64,000 bases of DNA from the NCBI RefSeq assembly GCF_051020985.1, contig NC_135008.1, positions 1,550,001-1,614,000 of the forward strand, read 5' to 3'. This document shows, one piece after another, positions 44,386 to 54,956 of the stretch. This DNA comes from Nomia melanderi. Taxonomy: Eukaryota; Arthropoda; Insecta; Hymenoptera; Halictidae. The translations under genes were made by a program, and so were the position numbers. Numbering within the stretch: the stretch's first letter is position 1; every line of letters begins with the position of its first letter. The notes below the pieces were generated by a model, which made no database searches, was not told the origin of the DNA, and was given only the letters and a program-made list of their open reading frames with translations.

Positions 44386-46037
44386 TAGAACACTTGTTCG
44401 ATTTTCGTTCGGCATTCAACACTGAGACAGAAAATATTCAAATAATAACTCCCGTAACAATCTAGGTTTTCCCCTGCTACCGAAGTATACCCAGTAATTA
44501 CACTTATCAGTTCCATGGTACCCCAACGTTCCACGTGAATGTTAAGCACGTTCATCTGATAATGCGCCGATTAAAGGTCCCCTTCGAGAAAGAATATTAA
44601 ACACACATATTTAAATTTAAACGATCACTAGTATCCAGTGTTGGCTTACCAATTACAGTTCCGTTTACTATTATCACTACCTTCATTACAACTACAAAAA
44701 CAGTAAACTACATAGAAAATATGCAATGCTCGTCCATATTACCTCCGTATCCGAACTATATAAACAATCCCCAAAATCCCAATCAGCGGTGTCCAAATTC
44801 AATCGAGAGGCCCCAGCGACAGAAAAAGATCGAGCCAACGGCAATCTCTCCGAGCGTTCCCCTTTCTTCCCGGTGGCAGAGCGCGGCAGGCTGGCTTTCC
44901 ACATGGGCGAACGTAGGAAACGCACCGGCGATTAAAGAAATCGCGCCCCGGCCATTAACGGGAGCGGAAACGGCCCCTGGAAACCCCGAAGTGGAACGGT
45001 CGAAAATATTAACGGCGATCCGGGCGGGAATTGAACGCGGCGGGCGCAATGTTATCCGGCGTAATACGTTACGCGGGCCGGCCGCGGCGGGCAATTATTA
45101 TCGGAACGATAAGCCATAACCGCGGCACGACGGAAACGCCCCGGTCGTCGCGCGCCGCGCCGCCCGTCCCGATAGAACATAGTCACGCGTGATAAAGGGC
45201 GCACCGTGGAAGCCCGGCGTAACAACATAAAATCGCTCGCGGACGCTGGCCCGGCCGACGAACGGACGTTCCGTCGGGCCGCGTACATTCGTCCAATAAT
45301 AAACTATACAAATAGCTCGCTATTAAATCTTTATTACTTGTATATCAAATCGGGGCCGCGGTAAATAATCTAGTTCGCCCGGTGCCGGGGCGAAAGAAGG
45401 CTCGGGGAAGAAAACTGCCGAGGGGATAAAGCAGCGTGCACATCGAGCCTATCATCGATCTCCGCGCTAAGAGTGTTTAAAATGACTTCGGTGGGAGCAG
45501 AGGTTGAACGCAGATATCGTAATATGTTAGTGTATCTCAGTAATCACGGATTTTAATGAGAATACATGTTGCGGGAGGTATACGATTCAACTTTTAACTT
45601 TGAGAGAGTGTTACTGTTCAGTTTTGTGTATCGATCTTATCGGCGATGGAAATGCAGGAAGTTACAGAGCATATCGGCTTCCATATCTCGATTCTCCATA
45701 GCTGTTACAGAAATCAATACCGATGTCACATCCGTTTCCACCTCGTGACCCCTCGGTGCCATTCAGTTTCCCATCGTCCCGTACGTCTTCGCCGTCTCCC
45801 GGTCGCCTCCACTCGCGGTTGATTTAAGACGGTTGTCCTGGCGCCCGGTTATTGCGATCGTTAATCGACATTTCGTAGCTTGGCGCAATTAAGTCGGACG
45901 TGCGCGCCAATCAGACGGCGGAGGCGGGCGGCGAGGACGGGAGCGGGTCCGGGGGCCGCGGCCGAGACGGTGTGGCGGCGTTGCGGCGTCGCGGCAGCAG
46001 GCAGGTCGCATTAACGCACGCGATGCACCGGCCGCGC
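44386..46037. other. GC island (44.8-45.45 kb) with opposite skew flanks
   Basis: The left flank 44401-44760 is C-rich (44641-44700: 15 C, 4 G) and the right flank 45481-45660 is G-rich (45601-45660: 18 G, 7 C). The island itself gives frames on both strands over the same bases (132 and 103 codons) without motifs. A second GC-rich patch lies at 45.9-46.03 kb. No gene. Confidence 0.4.
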
Positions 46038-46077
46038 ATAATCGTCATAATTATCAATGATGACGGATCGTTCCGTC
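46038..46077 (+). promoter_or_regulatory. Duplicated stem-loop motif, copy 1
   Basis: ATAATCGTCATAATTATCAA followed by TGATGACGGATCGTTCCGTC. GACGGA (46062-46067) pairs with TCCGTC (46072-46077) over a TCGT loop. The same unit recurs at 47563-47603 in the same orientation. Role unknown. Confidence 0.45.
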
Positions 46078-46084
46078 ACACGCG

Positions 46085-46717
46085 CTAATTATTGCCGGCG
46101 AGGACGGCCACGGCCCCCGAGCTGCCGTAGGCGTAAATCGCTTGCTCGCGCCGAGCCTCTTTGCGCTTGTAACGAATTTTTAACGCGTGCCCCTCCCGCC
46201 TTCTAACGTAGCATTTATATCCCCGAGCGTCAGAGGAGGCCAAGCCGCCTCGATAAGCCCCGCGAACTTCCTCTCGCCCGTTGATACTGCGGAGAAGCCG
46301 GTGGAGTTCAACCGAAAATGACGTGAAAGAACAGCGAGGAAAATCCAGTGGCGTGAGGCAGCTTTTCGGCCGCCACAATACCACCCCACTCTCGCCGGGT
46401 CTCGGCCTCTCAGCGATTTTTCGAGGAATACATTAAACCCGGGGACGATTTAATTGGTGCGGGAACGCTCCGGAGTATCTGCAACCGCGATCGTTGCGCA
46501 ACTACCTGTCGCGGGCCAGGTGCGCGTGTGAAACGATCGGCGTCGTTCCGACCTAACCAAGACCGTTACTGGGATCGATCGAGTGTGTTTCGGGTTATCC
46601 ATATTTGCCAGGTTCTTTCGGATTTCGATGATTTCATTCGGATTGATTTTGCTGTATACTTTGTTTCTTAGGTACGATGCTTTGTCGTTAATCATTGGTT
46701 AAGAAAAGACGTTCACT
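46085..46717. other. CpG-rich non-coding stretch
   Basis: Short overlapping frames only. Confidence 0.4.
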
Positions 46718-46834
46718 TTAACCCTTTGTCCGAAGTGCTCTTGGTTTCCCGCTTTGAGGTTCACGTCGACTTCCCCGACGAAAAAATTGTTAAAATCAGT
46801 AGACTGACTCGACATAGGATTGCTAAGGGTTGAA
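46718..46834 (-). mobile_element. TTAA-type MITE, family A2, short copy
   Basis: TTAACCCTTTGTCCGAAGTG at the left and GGATTGCTAAGGGTTGAA at the right, 117 bp; the right TTAA has mutated to TTGAA. The right end shares CTGACTCGACATA with the reverse complement of the left end of 6007-6180. Internal deletion relative to that copy. Confidence 0.7.
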
Positions 46835-47562
46835 GGTTAACGATTAGTAATAGGAAAGTGATATCTAATTTATATTTCAAAGATGTATACAGCACTTAGA
46901 TTCCTCGATTTCAGCTTGAAAGTTTCACGGAGGTTACGGTCTATGAATAGCAATCAAGACTGCAAATTTTTTATGAAGAATTCCGGTCATTATCTAAATA
47001 TAGACATCAAATGCGCGAAAATCGTATTCGAATTGGAAGATTGTCACACGCAGAGAAAAGCCTATAGAAACGCGCGAAACCGAGAGAGCAATGGTACACC
47101 GTGCCCGTTGAGTTACTATGAAAAACGAGCCAGCGGAGTACGTGTCTACCTGTTAAATTACCACGGCGAAATGTTCATTTAACTCGGCAATTAGCGCGCG
47201 CGTGTATCCAGGGGGCGCGGATCGCCTCGAGGCCGTTCGCCGGCGGTGTCACAAAGTTGAAAAATAGTGGAACGTTGTGACCGGGATGACAGTTAATCAC
47301 CGCATTACGCACCATTATTCCAGTATGCAGACGTGATTACACGTAATGGCGGTATTCGACTTGTACCCTTCCTTTTTTTTCCTCCCCCCCCCCCCGTGTG
47401 TGTCGCGCGTTCGTGCTCGTTTTACGATTATTTTCGCGTTGCACGCGGCCGGAGGGGAGGGAGCATTGTTCGCATGGCGGCCGAGCAGCGCGTCGGACGG
47501 TGATCTGGCTCATCGACGCCGAGAAATTAAAAGATGACGGGGTTGTTTGCGTAGGGTGACGT
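46835..47562. other. Non-coding stretch with homopolymer tracts
   Basis: A T9 tract followed by a run of about 12 C lies at 47370-47394. A plus-strand frame of 99 codons at 46883-47182 has no motif. No gene. Confidence 0.4.
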
Positions 47563-47603
47563 ATAATCATAATAATTATCTATGATGACGGGTCGTTCCC
47601 GTC
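47563..47603 (+). promoter_or_regulatory. Duplicated stem-loop motif, copy 2
   Basis: ATAATCATAATAATTATCTA followed by TGATGACGGGTCGTTCCCGT. GACGGG (47587-47592) pairs with CCCGTC (47598-47603). Relative to copy 1, the A:T pair next to the loop is replaced by G:C through one substitution and one inserted C, so the stem is kept. Confidence 0.45.
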
Positions 47604-48332
47604 GAGCGCGCGGCGATCAGTGATTATTTTCAGCAAAACTGCCACCGGCTGATGACGTTACCGCGATATCGAAAAATTACCTCGCCTATTCGTACACTCG
47701 GCGATCTTAATTACCAGGCTACTCCGTCGTTATACGCGGCATTAAATATTACGGAAAAATCCATTAGTCTCGTTCACCGAGAGAAATTCAGCGTAGAATC
47801 CGTGCGTGGCCCTTTTGCGGTCGAACGCCGTCGTAATGGCGGCTCCGTGCTTCCGTATCTAAAATCGAGAGCGAACGAAGGAAATCCGACAGACGTTATA
47901 ATACAACGATTTACCGGATTCCACATTGTTTATTTTGATTGCAAGATCAGCCGCGGAGCTAAGTATAAGGCAACGAATCCTAATCTACGATCTTCGTTAT
48001 AAAGATCCTTATCTTAACTGCTCAATGATTAGCGGTTCTTTCGAAGCTGACAAGGCTACCATTCGATCGTTCGTCGCGAACCGATCGGCGACCGCTCTCT
48101 CTCTCTCTCTGAACGATCCGTCGCCGAAAGTAATTCGGACAGTGTCGTAAAGATGAAGTATCCTGTATCTCGTACGAATAACAATTTATAATCGAGCTTG
48201 TAAACACGTCGCTCTTTATCTCGATTAGCTGCTGATTGAATTTCCGAGCTGTGATTCGATTCCCCGGCGAGGATCGAGCGTCCCGCCGACAGTGGGCGGT
48301 TAGTTCCGTTCTAGAGGAGACGCAGGTTTCGC
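47604..48332. other. Non-coding stretch, nothing recognised
   Basis: A 116-codon plus-strand frame at 47652-48002 has no recognisable motif. A short CT repeat lies at 48093-48110. Confidence 0.4.
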
Positions 48333-48363
48333 CGAATCGAATCGAATCGAATCGAATCGAATC
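48333..48363 (+). repeat. (GAATC)n pentanucleotide microsatellite
   Basis: Six perfect GAATC units in a row. Confidence 0.95.
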
Positions 48364-48446
48364 ACATATCCAGATATAGGGGCTTTCGGGCCGATTTCGA
48401 GGTCCTTAACCTGTCGCTCGGCCGAGCGCTCGCGGAGATTGTCGTG

Positions 48447-48454
48447 TGACGTCA
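48447..48454. promoter_or_regulatory. CRE-type palindrome TGACGTCA
   Basis: Perfect CREB/ATF consensus site followed by TCC, as at 61303-61310. A single 8-mer could occur by chance in 64 kb. No core promoter was identified. Confidence 0.3.
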
Positions 48455-48856
48455 TCCTGGATACAAGAAGATGACGCGATCGGCCGATCGTGTGGGTTAA
48501 CCTGCTGAGTTAGCGCCGCTTTTCGATCGGTCATCTCGTTACCTGTACATATATGTATCTCTTCCTACCGGTCGTGTCTGGCTGAACACGCGTACACGCG
48601 AAATAGAAATAACACGTGTCGAATAATATATGTGCGGCGTCGCGACGGTTTCCGGTATGCAACAGAGAAGCCCGTCGGAATGAAAACAAATTACGCTGAC
48701 GTCCGACAGCTTCGATATACGCGACAATCGATATCACGGTTGAATGCAACGTCCCGACGAGATTACGTATTTCGTTGTACAAGTGTCTCGATCGGGAAGT
48801 ATCTGGCTCGTTTCTATCGGCGAGTCAGTATTATGGGAAAACTTTGATTATCAGTA
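48455..48856. other. Non-coding stretch, nothing recognised
   Basis: Short overlapping frames on both strands only. Confidence 0.4.
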
Positions 48857-49076
48857 TTTTTACCCTTTGCACTCGGAAGTATTTCATTAGCAATACTCAA
48901 CATTTCCTAACCAGACAAAGACGATGGATTTTTTAAAATGAATTCAAAGAAAAATCCCAGGTAAATTGAGAAACGATTCATTATACATAGTTCAATATTA
49001 AACATTAAATTTTCTAATTTTACCGCGTCAAATGAAACGGTGACTGAGAGTCACCTCTCGAGTGCAAAGGGGTTAA
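48857..49076 (-). mobile_element. TTAA-type MITE, family B
   Basis: Left TTTACCCTTTGCACTCGGAA and right CTCGAGTGCAAAGGGGTTAA form an inverted pair over 220 bp; the left TTAA has mutated. A perfect subterminal hairpin GGTGACT/AGTCACC with loop GAG is at 49039-49055. The AACATTTCCTAACCAGACAA phrase matches the complement of 63120-63165. Confidence 0.85.
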
Positions 49077-49680
49077 GTCACCGAGTTTCGTCCAGAAAAT
49101 GGCGGTTTCCCGGCGCGCGGCTAGAGGTATGCGCAGGAGCGTGCACACGCGTGCGTGCCGGCCACATAGACGCGAAAATCGTGACGGTGTTTTAATGCGG
49201 GCCCGATCCTCGTGGCAGCCGAGCCCAACCTAAAGCGAACGCGCGCGTACCCGATGGGACTAAGTAGGTATCGGCGAATGAGGGATGCGTGGGAAGCCGG
49301 GTCCGGTGGTAGTGGTGGGCGATCTGCCTACGTCCCGCGGGATAATAAATCTGGACTGGGGGCCTAGGTTAGGCTCGGCACGATCTAAATACATACGTAG
49401 AGAACGCCGTTTACACGCGTATGCTACCTTCGCGCTAACTCTCCGAGAAATCTATCCCTCTTCCTGGTGCCTTAATTGGGCCCTCCTCCGCCTCTCGATA
49501 TCCTCGTCCGAAGGGAACTATTAGCTTGTAACGTATGAAACGTCCGATTTTTAGGATTAGCCAGAAACGAACGGAAACTCTTAACCGATACTCTTCGGAA
49601 TGATAATCATTCGATTCTACGTATTCTGTCTAACGAGTTTCTTTCTCAGTCGTTTTTTAGGAGAATCCGGTGATACAGTG
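49077..49680. other. CpG-rich non-coding stretch
   Basis: No gene recognised; short frames only. Confidence 0.4.
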
Positions 49681-49836
49681 TTATCCCTTTGCACTCGAGA
49701 GACGACTCTCACCGCTTGATTTCATACAGTGAAACTATGAAATTTGATATTTAATATTATATTTCCTACAATGCATCATTTTCAGAAAAGACGTTAAAAT
49801 ATTTCTAATGAGAAACTTCCGAGTGCAAAGAGTTAA
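49681..49836 (+). mobile_element. TTAA-type MITE, family B, short copy
   Basis: TTATCCCTTTGCACTCGAGA at the left and TTCCGAGTGCAAAGAGTTAA at the right, 156 bp. Subterminal GAGAG/CTCTC hairpin at 49698-49711. It shares CTTGATTTCATACAG with the empty site reconstructed for 43016-43376. Confidence 0.8.
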
Positions 49837-50418
49837 TCAATTCTTTAATAGCATCTTGAATGGTTGCTAGGTTACTGAAAGTTTTCTTTGAGAAAGCGAC
49901 TGGAATTTTTAAAATAGTTTTTGCAAAATATAGGGCAGGTGAAGTTTTATAGTTTGTGTTCTACTTTCGGTGTTTGTGACACGTGGTCGAGCATTGTCAT
50001 GGAAATTAGCTCCTTTCGATTGAACAAAGGCCTTTTGGAAATCAGATTCTTCCTTTTGCATGTCAAATCCACCCATTGATTTGATGAATTTGATGTGCAA
50101 AAGAATGTACTAGTTACCGCTTGTGCCAATATCGACGATCTTGGTTCAACCGTTTCCTCTATTCTTTTTCCGTCCGTTTTCATTCCAGTTTCCTTGATCT
50201 CCTCATTTTTCCGTACTCGATTCATCCATAACCATCTATTCGGATTTCCATTCGTTTTTCCGCACTTTCCATTTTTTTCTCCTCCCTGTACTCGAATTAT
50301 CCAGAATTTATCTTTTCCTTTATTAGCATCGCCGTCAATGCTGCTTCGAGGATTCTCCGATTTTTTCCGTTCCCATACGATTTCCCTGCTACCTTCTGAT
50401 TTTTATTTCTTCCCGTAG
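49837..50418. other. Non-coding stretch, strongly pyrimidine-rich at 50.16-50.42 kb
   Basis: From about 50160 to 50418 the plus strand is dominated by T and C, as at the 3' end of an intron, and it ends in a good acceptor at 50418. No other gene signal. Confidence 0.4.
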
Positions 50419-50473
50419 CACCCGACTCCGGAAGATCGTTTCAACCGGGACTATTTTTTCGACGATCGTCCCG
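50419..50473 (+). CDS. Possible 55-nt exon, unidentified
   Basis: An unusually long pyrimidine tract ends TTCTTCCCGTAG at 50418, and a consensus donor GTAAGT starts at 50474. All three frames are open; the phase-0 reading gives HPTPEDRFNRDYFFDDRP. An in-frame TAG sits immediately upstream, so the frame needs the splice. The YFFD string occurs in voltage-gated K+ channel T1 domains, but the surrounding residues agree poorly and I do not assign it. Chance splice-like signals remain possible. Confidence 0.25.
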
Positions 50474-51247
50474 GTAAGTCCTGGCGCGACGCTTTTTCTT
50501 CTGTTTCGAACGACTTCTCCCCGCCCTTTTCTCGTTTCCCGCCACTCTTACTGTTCCTGGTCTCGGAAGATCGAGATTCCAATTTTCCTTCGATCACGGG
50601 TTTTAATTAGAAAATTTCGTAATCCCTTGATAAACCGCATTCCGACCGGCGCGCTCGCTCGGTCGCTCGGCCAACAGAAATCCCGCAATTTACCGCAGTA
50701 TCGTGCACGTTTTACGAGCACAATGCGTTTAATCTGTCGCGTTTGAAAATTTCGAAGCAACAACGCCCGGCGAGCCGATTCGGGTTAAGCGAGTCTATTC
50801 AACGGTATTAGGATGCGTCAACTATCCTCGTTCGCGCGTGGGCTCTTTTCGGAATTGCCGAAAGGCTTAACTGTAAACTTCCGAGTCGTTCTGCCCACTT
50901 GCCACTTCAATCATCTTTGACAAGATCGCGTATCGGCTCCGTTCCGAGCAGGTGTCCAATTATTTGTCAGCGACTTCCGCCTGAAGTTTTATTGCTTTAT
51001 TTGTTTACACCAATCAAAACTACACATTAACTCTTCGAGGCACGCTTTAAAGAAAACAACTCGAGCTGCATAGAATTCTCTACACAATTCGCCAACATTA
51101 ACACTGGGTTTAAGTATCATTAAGTAGCAACAGTATCAACAACTTATCAATGCGTTTTAATTTATATAAATTTCTATTTTCATTTCTTTACGCGTTCAAC
51201 ACTACTTCATAGCATCGTCGGCTGGATAAAAAACTTTAAATAAAATA
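50474..51247. other. Non-coding stretch, nothing recognised
   Basis: Mixed composition. TTAACACTGGGTTTAAG at about 51103 resembles a family D left end without a matching right end. Confidence 0.4.
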
Positions 51248-51400
51248 TTAACACGTTAATGCCAAAGTAGTTCACCGGAGACTCAAGCAAATCGAATTAC
51301 GTTCACTCGATTAAACGATTGTTTGAAAACATTTCGAAGGGTGATAAGCTAAATCATCGAACTGTCGTGTTTCATAATAGATCTGTACAAATATTCGTCC
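51248..51400 (+). mobile_element. MITE family F, left part
   Basis: TTAACACGTTAATGCC, then CAAATCGAATTACG, GTTTGAAAACATTTC and the following AT-rich part correspond in order to the left half of 27091-27318. The right terminus is missing or too diverged. Confidence 0.6.
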
Positions 51401-52137
51401 GCTGAAAAATATTTGCAAGCGACGAATCACCCTTTAAATATTTAATATCCGTGAAACGACGGCATGTTTGCACGAAAAGTTTCTTTAGCAGATCTTCGTC
51501 GCGATCGACAGAGAGGTACACTAGCCTCGGCGATCCTGACGAACGCAAACATCGTTCCGCAGGCAAGGCACGCCGGGACACTGATAAAGAAATATGCTCC
51601 GAGCCGGAAATCATTCAGACGCACGAATTCTTTAGATTACGAGGATCCTCGGATTTCAAAGGAGAAGGGAATGCATTAAGCCACGTGTAAATTTTGTCTC
51701 GCCTTATCTCACACAATCTTGTCCGAAGTTCCCTCGCAGAGCAGTGCGATTCGAAGCCAGCCTTTGTTGGCCTCACGTTACAAACAGTATAACGTTACAA
51801 GTTATTTATTTTTCAACTCCGGAATTCACTCCGGAAGAATCGTATCCAACGCGGAAGTCATTTTCCGTCCGATCAGAAACTTTCGTTCTGATCGCCGGAC
51901 CATGGACAACCATACGCTCGCGACGAGATATAATGAAACCGACATTCCTGATATCAATTTTTAACATTCCGAATATTTTCCATGCAATTATTCAATTCAC
52001 GTGCACTCTGAAAGCTGACAATCGGAAGCATCGTTTTGGAAAATGAAAAACGATCGTTCCCTAATGAATCCTCCAAAACAAGATCAGCTTCTATAATCCT
52101 CTTTCCTGGAGCAGATATTTTATATCCTCTATATTTC
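51401..52137. other. Non-coding stretch, nothing recognised
   Basis: Frames of up to 100 codons overlap on both strands with no motif. Confidence 0.4.
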
Positions 52138-52274
52138 TTCAAATAGATTATATTATGTCATTTTCAATATTATCAACACTTTATCGGCCGCTGTCACGTA
52201 CAAGTGACTTCTTTTCGCCAGCTGCTATCGACCATTGTCACGTATGCGTGATTATCATTCCGATGCTTCTATAG
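52138..52274 (+). repeat. Interspersed repeat family E, copy 2
   Basis: Inverted partner of 660-788 (AATAGATTATATTATGTCAT, TCTTTTCGCCAGCT, ATTATCATTCCGATGCTT shared). It contains GTCAC/GTGAC hairpin potential at 52190-52205 and a diverged second one at about 52236-52251. Confidence 0.65.
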
Positions 52275-52419
52275 GAATACATATCGATGCTATTTTTCGA
52301 GAAACAATTGCTTCCACTGTTCGCCTTTTGTTCAAATCATTTAAGCAGATGCTTCTTCTGTTAGTTCGAAACTGTCTTTTGCTACTCTCTACAAAACATC
52401 TACTATTTCAAATGCATTT

Positions 52420-52490
52420 CAAATAAAATATCGTAATAATACAGTTATCGAGAAGAAGGTGCAACAGAAGTTCGGAGTGCAAAGGGTTCA
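52420..52490 (+). repeat. TTAA-type element, right end only
   Basis: TTCGGAGTGCAAAGGGTTCA at 52471-52490 is a family-B-like terminus. The matching left end may be lost or may be the TTATCAACACTTTATCGGCC at 52165. Confidence 0.4.
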
Positions 52491-53473
52491 GACATTACAT
52501 ATTATAACATTGAGAAAACTCCGGTCTTCGAGCCGATATTTCGGCTCGTCCGTCAGCGGTGACGGTAGCGTCGGGCCTGAACGACAAGCAAGTCGGGCTG
52601 GGCAGTTAACGTGTTAATTAGGTGTTCCCTTGATAACGCCAAACCCCGTAGCGATACGAGCCCGCGGAACGCGGCGCGTTGGGCAACGGCCGCGCGCGGG
52701 CGCGCGACACCTTTCCCTTTCGGTAGCCAGGAGGCGTAAAGCGATTTTTACGCATCGCTGCCGCGCGAGCGCGCACCTCGAAACCCATGCACAATTAACC
52801 CACTTATCCAGAACTAATGGGCATTCCATTATGGTGTTCTCTCCCGGCCGGCGAGCGGTGCGCGACCGCCGCAAATATCACGGACACTTACCGCATGACG
52901 ACGCCTGAAATTTATGAGGGGGAATTACCGAGATGAGAGGGACGATCCGAGAACGATATCGTTAAACGGGGGGCAACACAATGCGACGCCGCTTTAATGG
53001 AACTCGCGTTCCGCGAGATTTATTCGTTCGTTTGCGTGGTAATGGGGCCGGCCGATCCCGACGCGACGCGTCGAACAGCTGATCGCCCGCTTCGCTTCTG
53101 CAGTGTTGACGCTTTCACTCGCGGGCGAACACTCGTCGGAACTCCGATGCGGTCCGAACAGTTTTCTTCGTTAAGCAGAAACTGAGAAGTCAAGGTTCTT
53201 CGGGATAATTGCATCTTTCTTGTGTCTATTCTCGTGTCATAGATCCAATGGAATTCGGCTCGTTCGATGCGTCGCTAAGAAGATTAATGTTCATGTAACT
53301 TTATGTAATAACGTCACCCGAGTTTGGATGACGTGGTAATCAAAGCGTTAATTCGGAAGATGCGCTCTCCTCGGATCGGGCTGATTACTTTTTAAAGAGA
53401 GGTGATTACATTCGCCTCGTGGAGTAATCTGCGCGCGAAGCGTTGAGTGTACAGGGAATGAAGAAGAGTTTCT
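52491..53473. other. CpG-rich non-coding stretch
   Basis: CpG-rich 52.55-53.1 kb with overlapping frames on both strands. No gene recognised. Confidence 0.4.
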
Positions 53474-53678
53474 TTAACTCCTTGCTGCACAATGACGAGT
53501 GAGACTCGCGATCTCGGATCAAAGCAAACAACTATTTTGCTATTATCATTGTAGTATCTTAAAATAAAATTTCCACTTGAAGTAGAATAGAGAATTTTGT
53601 TGCATTTCCTCCAAATTGTCGATAGTAAAATGGTACACGAGCATAGTGGCGGAAGTAAATAGTACGCCAAGGGGTTAA
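53474..53678 (+). mobile_element. TTAA-flanked MITE, family H
   Basis: TTAACTCCTTGCTGC at the left and ACGCCAAGGGGTTAA at the right, 205 bp with intact TTAA flanks. A subterminal hairpin CGAGT/ACTCG with loop GAG lies at 53496-53508. No other copy was found in this window. Non-coding. Confidence 0.75.
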
Positions 53679-54424
53679 GGCTGGAAGGGGTAGCAACCAA
53701 TGGGAATTACAGTGTAGATAAGTCAACGAAATCATTTGAAGAACTCTTCTTTTATTTACCATAGAAAATTATGAGAAAGTTTAGCGTGGATACAATATTT
53801 TATTCACTCTTTCCGCGTGGAGAATCGAATCCGAAACGTGCGAATACTTTCATGGTTCCGGCGTGTTTTTCGGCGTCGGTTCACGGCCGTTCTACCGTCG
53901 AACGGTTTTCAGGGAATGAATCACTGCAAGAAATCAAGCGAACGCCGCGTGTCCCGTTTCAAACGACGCTTTAGCTCGAGGTACTCGGTAGTCGAGTTCG
54001 TTAACTTCTTACTTAACGAAACGCGCGAAGTATTTTCTTCCCGGACGTGTCTAAACACCTGCATCAGCCGCAACAACCGTGTTCCACGTTCGCCGCGGGT
54101 TATGTCATCACGCGAGGGCCTCTTATTGGCGATCGGCGACGAAGGACAACGCGCCTCGGCGTCGGAAACTAGCATTCGCATGCAAATACTGCGCCGGAGA
54201 CAGTTGACGATAAACTTTTGTGAGAATTTGGCCTTTCGTCCGACCATTATCGCGTCGTCGCCGAGAAACAAGGAGCTTCCGAGAAACAGTGGCTACCGAG
54301 GGTCGTAACGGATTCAGCGTGGTTCCTTTTCACTTGTAGAAACGAGTGAATTCTTGAATAACTAAAAAGAATATTAATTATTCCGTCAAAATGTAGAAAG
54401 AACAGAGAATATCAAAAAATCGAC
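53679..54424. other. Non-coding stretch
   Basis: Contains a 163-codon plus-strand frame (53817-54308) overlapping a 116-codon minus-strand frame. Arg/Ser-rich composition follows from local CpG-rich DNA; no motif was recognised. Confidence 0.4.
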
Positions 54425-54956
54425 TTAACCCTCTATGGGCTGACTTTTTGTTCGTGATTATAACAAAATCTATGCAGTGCAAAATTAATAAGTATCGAAT
54501 AGTTTCAATAATTCCATTAAACATTTCATTAAACATTTATATTTTGTAACTTTCAAGCTGCAATGACATTGGACTGTCACGCCTGAGGGTATAAAAGTTC
54601 AAGTTAACTGATTACTTAACTTTGCTCACCACTTTGCCGTGCAACATGAAATAAATCAACAAGATGCCGCTATATTAACACATCGCGTACCGGTAACGAG
54701 AAATCTCGTTTATATATAAAGACACTTGGCTATGCAACTTCGCCAATTACCACAGCATTGAAGAAAATATAAAATTTAATTCGAATTGATTATCTATTTA
54801 AAATATATTACATAACAATATATCTGAGTTTCTCCATGTATAGTGACATAAGTTGACCTCAGTGAAAATTACCATCACAATTCAGTTTTCTGGAAATTAG
54901 CCGATGCAATGTGTTAATATGTGACTTCAAAGTTGCATGCGTCTACAGAGGGTTAA
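54425..54956 (+). mobile_element. TTAA-flanked MITE with another MITE nested inside
   Basis: TTAACCCTCTATGGGCTGAC at the left and CGTCTACAGAGGGTTAA at the right form an inverted terminal pair over 532 bp. A second TTAA-flanked element occupies 54675-54917, leaving about 290 bp for the host. The host has internal GACATTGGACTGTCA. No coding capacity. Confidence 0.75.
54675..54917 (+). mobile_element. Nested family F-type MITE
   Basis: TTAACACATCGCGTACCGG at the left and AGCCGATGCAATGTGTTAA at the right, 243 bp, TTAA at each edge. The right part is shared with the complement of 11721-11870, and the right terminus with that of 27091-27318. Removing it with one TTAA restores a continuous host element. 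Confidence 0.75.

Noticed and set aside
50419..50473. Assignment of the possible exon to a voltage-gated K+ channel T1 domain because of a YFFD string
   Set aside because: Only a few residues agree and all three frames are open, so a specific assignment is not justified.
53817..54308. 163-codon plus-strand open frame
   Set aside because: Overlaps a 116-codon minus-strand frame over the same bases and has no motif.
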